Assembly (NCBI GenBank): GCA_902761365.1
Contig: CACWJZ010000026.1
Coordinates: 1-45,556 of the forward strand
Source: an uncultured Eubacteriales bacterium
Lineage (GTDB): Bacteria; Bacillota; Clostridia; Christensenellales; CAG-138
Length of the DNA: 45,556 nt
Reading direction: 5' to 3'
The notes under the pieces are model-generated. The model did not search any database. It was given only the letters and a program-made list of their open reading frames with translations, and was not told where the DNA came from. Numbering within the stretch: the stretch's first letter is position 1; each line of letters starts with the position of its first letter. A program made the translations under genes and the position numbers. Shown here piece after piece: positions 40,639 through 45,556 of the stretch.

Positions 40639-41625
40639 ATGCAGCAGCTTTTGGTACGTCCTAAGGATATGAAGAGGATCGATTCGCCGGAATTGGCGAA
40701 GGCGTATATCGACGAACAGGTGGCCGCCATTCAGGAGCAGGTGGGCGACGGCAAGGTGCTGCTGGCCCTCTCCGGCGGCGTGGATTCCTCCGTGGTGGCC
40801 GCGCTCCTCATCAAGGCCATCGGGGACAGGCTGGTGGCGGTCCATGTGAACCACGGCCTCCTCCGCAAAGGCGAGCCCGAGCAGGTCATCGAGGTGTTCC
40901 GCAACCAGATGCACGCGAATTTGATCTATGTGGACGCCACGGACCGGTTTTTGGACAAGCTGGCCGGCGTCAGCGACCCCGAGACCAAGCGGAAGATCAT
41001 CGGCAAGGAGTTCATCGACGTGTTCGCCGAGGAAGCCCGCAAGCTCCAGGGCATCCGGTTCCTGGCGCAGGGCACCATCTGGCCCGACATTTTGGAGAGC
41101 GAAGCGGGCATCAAGGCCCACCACAACGCGGGCGGCCTGCCCGCCGACCTGAGCTTCGAGCTGGTGGAGCCGGTCCGCATCCTCTTCAAGGACGAGGTGC
41201 GCATGGTGGGCAAGACTCTGGGCCTGCCCGACGGCATGGTCTATCGGCAGCCCTTCCCCGGCCCGGGCCTGGGCGTGCGGTGCGTGGGCGCCATCACCCG
41301 GGATCGACTGGAGGCGGTGCGGGAGTCCGACGCCATCCTGCGGGAGGAGTTCGCCGCGGCGGGCCTGCAGGGCAAGGTGTGGCAGTACTTCACCGTGGTC
41401 CCCGACATGAAGAGCACGGGCATCCGGGACGGCAAGCGGACCGACGACTGGATGGTCATCATCCGGGCGGTGAACTCCGTGGACGCCACCTCCGCCACCA
41501 TCGAGGAGGTGCCCTACCCGCTGCTGCTCAAGATCCGCGACCGCATCTTCAAGGAGGTCAAGGGCGTGAACCGGGTCCTCTACGACCTTTCCAGCAAGCC
41601 CCTCGCCACCATAGAGTGGGAATGA
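40639..41625 (+). CDS. guaA: GMP synthase ATP-pyrophosphatase subunit (stand-alone)
   Basis: A 328-residue protein that aligns only with the C-terminal two thirds of GuaA. The start at 40639 follows TTGGAGG. It has the PP-loop LALSGGVDSSV, the FPGPGLGVRC block and the dimerisation domain ending in ATIEWE. The N-terminal glutamine amidotransferase domain (about 190 residues) is absent and the upstream DNA shows no sign of it. The enzyme activates XMP with ATP and needs ammonia, either free or from a separate amidotransferase subunit encoded elsewhere, as in archaea. The last codons use ATA-GAG-TGG-GAA; ATA is rare in this GC-rich gene, consistent with its 3' end having been supplied by the inserted element. 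Confidence 0.88.
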   Translation: MQQLLVRPKDMKRIDSPELAKAYIDEQVAAIQEQVGDGKVLLALSGGVDSSVVAALLIKAIGDRLVAVHVNHGLLRKGEPEQVIEVFRNQMHANLIYVDATDRFLDKLAGVSDPETKRKIIGKEFIDVFAEEARKLQGIRFLAQGTIWPDILESEAGIKAHHNAGGLPADLSFELVEPVRILFKDEVRMVGKTLGLPDGMVYRQPFPGPGLGVRCVGAITRDRLEAVRESDAILREEFAAAGLQGKVWQYFTVVPDMKSTGIRDGKRTDDWMVIIRAVNSVDATSATIEEVPYPLLLKIRDRIFKEVKGVNRVLYDLSSKPLATIEWE

Positions 41626-41723
41626 CGCTCGAAACGGCGAAAACCCGCATGAATACAGGCTTTTTTGCCCGTCCATACTGCTCTTGATACTGGATTGATA
41701 CTATTTGTGTCCAAAGGACAAGC

Positions 41724-41767
41724 AAAACCGCCCTGCTGAACGACAAATTCAGCAGGGCGGTTTTTTT
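41724..41767. terminator. Strong bidirectional intrinsic terminator
   Basis: AAAACCGCCCTGCTGAA (41724-41740) and TTCAGCAGGGCGGTTTT (from 41748) form a 17-bp stem with a CGACAAA loop and a T run. It separates guaA from the convergent repressor gene. Confidence 0.92.
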
Positions 41768-41774
41768 GCTTGTC

Positions 41775-42332
41775 TTATTTATTTTTCCGCCAAGGGATAT
41801 AATATTCGCTTTCCAGGCCATCGTCGCAGGTATGGGGCCAGTTGAGTTTCCATTCAAAATACTCTTCCCTGGTGATCTCCCCGGCGTGTAACTCCTGCTG
41901 ACGAAAAAGCCATTCCCGCATGAACTCGTCCACAAGGCCATACTGGAAGTACATACCCACGGGAGGGTGTGCGGGCCAGTCATCGCTATCATTGTACCGT
42001 ACAGCGGTATCATCAGCGGCCCCTGCTCTGCCCGGATTGCGGACAAGTTGGAACAGGCGGATAGCGCCAGGGCTGTCCTCGTCCAGCCAGAAGAATGTCC
42101 GCATGAAGTCCTCGGCAGAGCCGGGGGCGATGGTGTAGAAGTTCTGGCGGTCTACCCGCAGCGCCTCGGCCATCTTGTCCAGCAGTTCCCGTTTCGGAAC
42201 ACGGTAATTCGTCTCATACTGGGCGATCCGGTTGTCCGCTCCCTTTTCCTCAAAGCCGATAGCAAGCCCCAATTCCTTTTGTGTCATGCCTCGAAAGGTG
42301 CGGATTTTCTTTATCTTGTCTCCGACTGTCAT
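41775..42332 (-). CDS. XRE-family repressor-like regulator of the mobile element
   Basis: A 185-residue protein with an N-terminal helix-turn-helix (IKKIRTFRGMTQKELGLAIG, then NRIAQYETNYRVPK). The C-terminal part is an acidic, tryptophan-rich domain I do not recognise by name; it contains EEYFEWKLNWP. It is transcribed away from the excisionase-integrase genes and has its own promoter, the usual layout of a mobile-element repressor. The palindromic operator in the divergent promoter is its likely target, which is inference. Confidence 0.85.
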   Translation of the reverse strand: MTVGDKIKKIRTFRGMTQKELGLAIGFEEKGADNRIAQYETNYRVPKRELLDKMAEALRVDRQNFYTIAPGSAEDFMRTFFWLDEDSPGAIRLFQLVRNPGRAGAADDTAVRYNDSDDWPAHPPVGMYFQYGLVDEFMREWLFRQQELHAGEITREEYFEWKLNWPHTCDDGLESEYYIPWRKNK

Positions 42333-42355
42333 AATATCCCACCGCCTTTGCCAAT

Positions 42356-42384
42356 AGTATAGCGCAAAAAAGCGAAAGATGCAA
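42356..42384 (-). promoter_or_regulatory. Promoter of the XRE regulator
   Basis: On the minus strand TTGCAT (42384-42379) and TATACT (42361-42356) are spaced by 17 nt, 23 nt before the start codon. Confidence 0.75.
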
Positions 42385-42416
42385 GATAATCTTTAACAAA
42401 AATGCGAAATAAATTC

Positions 42417-42446
42417 TTGACATTAACACTTATGTTAATGTATAAT
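42417..42446 (+). promoter_or_regulatory. Promoter of the excisionase-integrase operon
   Basis: TTGACA (42417-42422) and TATAAT (42441-42446), both perfect consensus, are separated by 18 nt. It drives the excisionase-like gene at 42499 and the genes behind it. Confidence 0.85.
42421..42440 (+). promoter_or_regulatory. Palindromic operator inside the integrase promoter
   Basis: CATTAACACTTATGTTAATG is a 20-bp palindrome with two perfect 8-bp arms that fills almost the whole space between the -35 and -10 boxes. A third half-site, CATTAACA, lies at 42458-42465. Binding here would exclude RNA polymerase. Confidence 0.7.
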
Positions 42447-42498
42447 GAAGATGGTGACATTAACATATTTGCGAAACTAAAATAAGGAGGTGCTGACC

Positions 42499-42687
42499 AT
42501 GGAAAAGGAGCTGTTTGTGAGAGCAGAGGAGGTCGCCAGGGAGCTGGGCATTTCCAAGCCCTACGCCTACAAGCTGGTGCGGGAGATGAACGAGGAGCTG
42601 AAGAAAAAAGGCTTTCTCACCATTCCCGGACGGGTAAGCAGGCGCTACTTCGAGGAAAAATTCTATGGGCTGCGGGACAGACAATAA
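42499..42687 (+). CDS. Excisionase-like helix-turn-helix protein
   Basis: A 62-residue DNA-binding protein. ATG 42499 is chosen because AAGGAGG lies 8 nt upstream; an in-frame GTG nine nt earlier is less well placed. The sequence VRAEEVARELGISKPYAYKL is a MerR/excisionase-like helix-turn-helix, followed by a basic beta-hairpin (KKGFLTIPGRVSRRYFEEKF). Similar small proteins precede integrases in Clostridia elements and probably assist excision or control int. The integrase follows after 13 nt. Confidence 0.78.
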   Translation: MEKELFVRAEEVARELGISKPYAYKLVREMNEELKKKGFLTIPGRVSRRYFEEKFYGLRDRQ

Positions 42688-42700
42688 GGAGGGAACCACA

Positions 42701-43675
42701 ATGCCGGCATACAAAGACAAGGCAAAGGGCACATGGTATGCGTCCTTTTACTACGAGGACTGGACGGGCAAGAAAGTAAAGAAAATGAAACGGGGCTTTC
42801 CCACCAAGCGGGAGGCTCTGGAGTGGGAGCGGACATTCCTGCAACAACAGACCGCCGACCTGGAAATGACCTTTGAAAACTTCGTGGCGATGTGCGACAT
42901 TCACTCCAAGGAGGTCATCGCCTGGCAGAATGAAATGCTGGGTTACCGGGACAAGAACGGCAAGCCCTACTCTCCGGTGTACTTAAAAACGCTGCACAAT
43001 CAGTTGAGCGCCGTGTTCAACCATGCGGTACGGCACTACAATCTAAAGGTCAATCCCGCTGCCCAGGCGGGCAATATGGGAAAGCCAAAGGGACGGGAAA
43101 TGCTGTTCTGGACAAAGGCGGAGTATCTGAAATTCGCCGAGGCCATGATGGACAAGCCCCTTTCCTATTACGCCTTTGAAATGCTCTACTGGTGCGGCGT
43201 CCGGGAGGGGGAGCTGCTGGCCCTCACTCCTGGCGACTTCGACTTTGAGAAACAGACCGTCACCATCTCCAAGTCCTACCAGCGGATTAAGGGCAAGGAT
43301 GTGATTACCGACCCCAAGACCCCTAAGAGCAACCGGGTCATTCAAATGCCCGCTTTCCTCTGTGAAGAAATGCGAGACTATATCAAGAGCCTGTATGGGG
43401 TGAAGCCCACCGACCGCATTTTCACGGTGACAAAATCCTACCTCCACCGGGAGATGGACAGGGGTGCGAAAGAGGCCGGGGTAAAGCGGATCAGAATACA
43501 CGACCTGAGGCACTCCCACATTTCGCTGCTCATTGACATGGGCTTTACGGCCCTGGCAATCGCTGACCGGGTGGGACATGAAAGCATTGATATTACCTAC
43601 CGCTACGCCCACCTGTTCCCCACCCGGCAGGCGGAGATGGCGGACAAACTGGACATGGAGCGAAAGGGGGCCTAA
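42701..43675 (+). CDS. int: Tyrosine recombinase/integrase with probable internal deletion
   Basis: A 324-residue site-specific recombinase. The N-terminal arm-binding part (WYASFYYEDWTGKKVKKMK) is followed by a core-binding domain and a complete catalytic domain: Arg168 (VREGELL), Lys209, His267-x2-Arg270 (HDLR), His293 and nucleophile Tyr302 (TYRYAH). Relatives I remember have about 35 more residues between the FENFV start of the core-binding domain and the KEVIAWQNEM helix; here only AMCDIHS joins them (residues 63-69), in frame. Catalytic residues are intact but core DNA binding may be lost. It starts after AAGGAGGG and is 3 nt before the mobC-like gene. Confidence 0.85.
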   Translation: MPAYKDKAKGTWYASFYYEDWTGKKVKKMKRGFPTKREALEWERTFLQQQTADLEMTFENFVAMCDIHSKEVIAWQNEMLGYRDKNGKPYSPVYLKTLHNQLSAVFNHAVRHYNLKVNPAAQAGNMGKPKGREMLFWTKAEYLKFAEAMMDKPLSYYAFEMLYWCGVREGELLALTPGDFDFEKQTVTISKSYQRIKGKDVITDPKTPKSNRVIQMPAFLCEEMRDYIKSLYGVKPTDRIFTVTKSYLHREMDRGAKEAGVKRIRIHDLRHSHISLLIDMGFTALAIADRVGHESIDITYRYAHLFPTRQAEMADKLDMERKGA

Positions 43676-43678
43676 ATC

Positions 43679-43999
43679 ATGTCAGTGAAAAATCTTGACC
43701 GACACAACCGCTGGAGAAACAAAACTGTGGCTTTCCGGGTGTCCCCGGATGAGGACAGGGAAATTGAAACCGCTGTGCGGCTCTCCGGCCTTACCAAACA
43801 GGACTACATCACCCGACGGCTGCTGTGCCGGGATGTGGTGGTACAGGGCAACCCCAGGGTGTATAAGGCCCTGCGGAACGAGCTGGCCGCCGTTCTGGAA
43901 GAACTGGAGCGTATCGAGGCCGGGAATGGCGTGGATGGGGAGTTGCTGGACACCATCCGGCTGATCGCCGCCATCATGGACGGCATGAGGGAGGATTGA
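43679..43999 (+). CDS. MobC-like relaxosome accessory protein
   Basis: A 106-residue protein with an N-terminal ribbon-helix-helix-like DNA-binding start (KTVAFRVSPDEDREIETAV, then RLSGLTKQDYITRRLL), as in MobC/relaxosome proteins that help relaxases open oriT. The C-terminal part is helical. It lies between int and the RepA-like gene, both within a few nt. No relaxase gene is in the window; it would be expected further right. Confidence 0.68.
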   Translation: MSVKNLDRHNRWRNKTVAFRVSPDEDREIETAVRLSGLTKQDYITRRLLCRDVVVQGNPRVYKALRNELAAVLEELERIEAGNGVDGELLDTIRLIAAIMDGMRED

Positions 44000-44002
44000 T
44001 AG

Positions 44003-45148
44003 ATGGATAGATTGCAAGAGAAAACGACTGCCCCATATCCGCCTGTTGGCGCAGACGGGGGACAGTCGCTCTCACAAAAACCTAACCAAAGTATAGCAGA
44101 GGGCGTGACAGAACACAAGCCCCCGGAAAGAGATTTGGAGGAAATCCTGCGGCAGATAAGCCGGGTCAATGACCCGGCCTATCTGCCTACCGTGTCTATG
44201 AATGACCTCTACGAACAGGTGTACCCCGGCAGACCTCCTGTGGTAGACGGTCTGCTCTATGCGGGGACATATCTCTTTGTGGGCGCTCCCAAGGTGGGCA
44301 AGTCCTTTCTCATGGCCCAGCTTGCCTATCATGTGAGTATGGGCCTTTCCCTGTGGGGGTATGAGGTGCGCCAGGGCTATCTGGCCCTGGAGGACAACCA
44401 CCGTCGCTTACAGGAGCGGTTGTACCGGATGTTTGGAGTAGAGAGTACCGGAAACCTGTTCTTTGCCATCGGAGCTAAGCAGCTCGGCGGTGGCCTGGAG
44501 GAGCAGCTAAAGGGCTTTGTCCGGGAACACACGGACACCCGGCTTATTATCATCGACACCCTGCAAAAAATCCGGGAGGCCGGGGCAGAGAAGTACAGCT
44601 ATGCCAACGACTATGAGGTAATCACCAAACTGAAACGGTTTGCCGATATAAGCGGGGTTTGCCTCCTGGTTGTACATCACACCCGCAAGCAGCAGGCCGA
44701 TGATAAGTTTGATATGATCTCCGGCACCAACGGCTTATTGGGTGCGGCAGACGGGGCCTTTCTGCTCCAAAAGGAGCGGCGGGCAGACAACGCCGCCACC
44801 CTGGACATTTCTGGGCGGGATCAGCAAGACCAGCGCCTCTACCTCAAGCGGGACGAGGAACGGCTTGTGTGGGAGCTGGAGCGGCGGGAAACGGAGCTGC
44901 GGCAGGAGCCGCCTGACCCGGTGTTGGAGGCTGTTGCCGCCCTGGTAACGGCGGAACGGCCAGAGTGGAGAGGGACGGCCACGGAACTTGTCGCCGCCCT
45001 GGGGCTGGATATGAAACCCAATGCCCTGGCTATGCGGCTGAATGTCCGGGCGTGGCGGCTGTCCTATGAGTACCACATCCACTATGAAAGCGCCCGAACC
45101 CATGCCGGGCGGAGTATCAAGCTCACGTTGGAGGAACCCCAGGCGTGA
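44003..45148 (+). CDS. RepA-like AAA/RecA-fold ATPase of the mobile element
   Basis: A 381-residue protein with a RecA-type hexameric helicase-like core. Walker A is GAPKVGKS (about residue 94-101), an aspartate-containing Walker B-like strand is TRLIIIDTLQKI, and a sensor-like VVHHTRKQ follows. The first 60 residues are an unstructured leader and the C-terminal 90 residues resemble a winged-helix DNA-binding region (EWRGTATELVAALG). Proteins of this AAA_25/RepA type occur in integrative elements and plasmids and can unwind DNA at an origin. It starts 3 nt after the mobC-like gene and ends inside the first 9-bp iteron array. Confidence 0.78.
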   Translation: MDRLQEKTTAPYPPVGADGGQSLSQKPNQSIAEGVTEHKPPERDLEEILRQISRVNDPAYLPTVSMNDLYEQVYPGRPPVVDGLLYAGTYLFVGAPKVGKSFLMAQLAYHVSMGLSLWGYEVRQGYLALEDNHRRLQERLYRMFGVESTGNLFFAIGAKQLGGGLEEQLKGFVREHTDTRLIIIDTLQKIREAGAEKYSYANDYEVITKLKRFADISGVCLLVVHHTRKQQADDKFDMISGTNGLLGAADGAFLLQKERRADNAATLDISGRDQQDQRLYLKRDEERLVWELERRETELRQEPPDPVLEAVAALVTAERPEWRGTATELVAALGLDMKPNALAMRLNVRAWRLSYEYHIHYESARTHAGRSIKLTLEEPQA

Positions 45149-45227
45149 CGACCGTGACAGCTGTGACAGCTTTTCGGAGTGCGGAGGCGGTGTGTAAAAC
45201 ATCGTCACGGTCGTCACGGCTGTCACG
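45144..45227. repeat. Two inverted blocks of three 9-bp iterons
   Basis: Block 1 (45144-45170) has CGTGACGAC, CGTGACAGC and TGTGACAGC end to end. Block 2 (45201-45227) has ATCGTCACG, GTCGTCACG and GCTGTCACG, the reverse complements of the same unit. A 30-nt spacer separates them. The first block overlaps the stop codon of the RepA-like gene. The exact 9-bp phasing and inversion suggest a protein-binding array such as an origin or relaxosome site. Confidence 0.75.
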
Positions 45228-45239
45228 GGGAGCGGGGGC

Positions 45240-45310
45240 GAAAGTCAAGGGGGGCATACCTGCGGGTGGAGATTGCCGCAAGTCAATACAACCCGTACCC
45301 CTTGACTTTC
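45240..45310. repeat. 13-bp perfect inverted repeat, oriT/origin-like
   Basis: GAAAGTCAAGGGG (45240-45252) and CCCCTTGACTTTC (45298-45310) are perfect complements separated by 45 nt. Inverted repeats of this kind often flank nick sites in mobilizable elements. Confidence 0.65.
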
Positions 45311-45556
45311 GGCCCACGGAAAACACTTGCCGGGCGGTGGAAAGGCCCCTGGCCTTTCCACCCTGCCCAACGGCGAGTGACAAAGTTTAGGCGGGGTGCA
45401 GGGTGCCCTTTTCAAAGGGCGGCCCTGCTGGGGGAGGCAACCGCAGTTGCCGGGGGCAAAGCCCCCACACCACCCCGTAGGGCGCAAATGCGCTTTTGAT
45501 GGCCGTCAGGCTGTCAAAAGTGCTTTTGCGTTACTTTCGCAGAAAGTAACAAAGGC
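45311..45556. other. Hairpin-rich noncoding end of the window
   Basis: No gene with a ribosome site was recognised between the RepA-like gene and the window edge. The stretch contains GCCCTTT/AAAGGGC (near 45410), GCGC-AAAT-GCGC (45482-45493), TTTTGA...TCAAAA (45494-45519) and a perfect GTTACTTTC/GAAAGTAAC hairpin (45530-45550). These probably belong to the transfer or replication region of the element. Confidence 0.55.

Larger units (their letters stand above)
41626..45556. mobile_element. Integrative/mobilizable element inserted at the guaA 3' end (right end outside window)
   Basis: Downstream of guaA lie a convergent XRE repressor, an excisionase-like gene, a tyrosine integrase, a MobC-like gene, a RepA-like ATPase and a repeat-rich segment, in the order seen in Clostridia integrative elements. 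The 3' end of guaA is a known integration hotspot for genomic islands. The left junction is probably within the last codons of guaA; no second copy of that sequence is within the window, so the right junction and core could not be confirmed. Confidence 0.75.

Noticed and set aside
45145-45390. Small open frame downstream of the RepA-like gene
   Set aside because: It reads through the iteron array (Val-Thr repeats arise from the 9-bp units), has no ribosome site and no family resemblance.

Overview
The window looks like a piece of a GC-rich chromosome from an anaerobic, probably gut-associated member of the Clostridia/Firmicutes. The basis is the high GC content of most genes, strong AGGAGG-type ribosome sites with many ATGA start/stop overlaps, a ftsK-rimO-pgsA-cinA-recA gene order typical of Firmicutes, an XRE-cupin regulator next to potABCD, several ECF sigma/anti-sigma pairs and a Clostridia-type integrative element. 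No rRNA, tRNA or CRISPR array was seen. The taxonomic placement is inference.

Layout. 2-4814 (+): a tightly overlapping operon of an acyltransferase-like protein (5' end missing), a DUF4392/D-glutamate-cyclase-like protein, radC, an exported PIG-L deacetylase with a Thr/Pro-rich stalk, and a lipase-like hydrolase. It ends at a bidirectional terminator facing an exported metallophosphoesterase (-). 6208-9764 (+): UMF1-family transporter, M29 aminopeptidase, and a small secreted orphan. 9832-10355: noncoding DNA carrying a palindromic repeat. 10356-13932 (+): two paralogous membrane-anchored YARHG-domain proteins flanking a zinc-ribbon membrane protein. 14003-19502 (+): two ECF sigma/membrane anti-sigma modules separated by uridine kinase. 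19672-21613 (-): an SDR and a serine-palmitoyltransferase-like enzyme, a possible route to sphingoid bases. 21832-26780 (+): a frameshifted XRE-cupin regulator, potABCD and a YnzC-like protein. 26928-34945 (-): hydrolase, broken recA, cinA, pgsA, rimO and ftsK. 35206-37383 (-): SLC13-type permease and PHP phosphatase. 37575-40503 (+): an AT-rich two-gene BcgI-like (type IIB) restriction-modification cassette. 40639-41625 (+): a stand-alone GMP synthase ATP-pyrophosphatase subunit. 41626-end: the left part of an integrative/mobilizable element apparently inserted at the 3' end of guaA, with XRE repressor, excisionase-like protein, tyrosine integrase, MobC-like protein, RepA-like ATPase and an iteron/oriT-like repeat region. 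The element runs off the window.

The most striking points are as follows. The recA reading frame lacks about 100 nt, including the loop-L2 region, and is frameshifted. The integrase appears to lack a similar length in its core-binding domain, and the pot regulator lacks about 2 nt. Together these suggest either genome decay or assembly error. A serine-palmitoyltransferase-like gene is translationally coupled to an SDR. The YARHG/zinc-ribbon/ECF region forms an uncharacterised envelope cluster. A family of long-hairpin intergenic repeats occurs three times. An ordered array of 9-bp inverted iterons lies beside the RepA-like gene.
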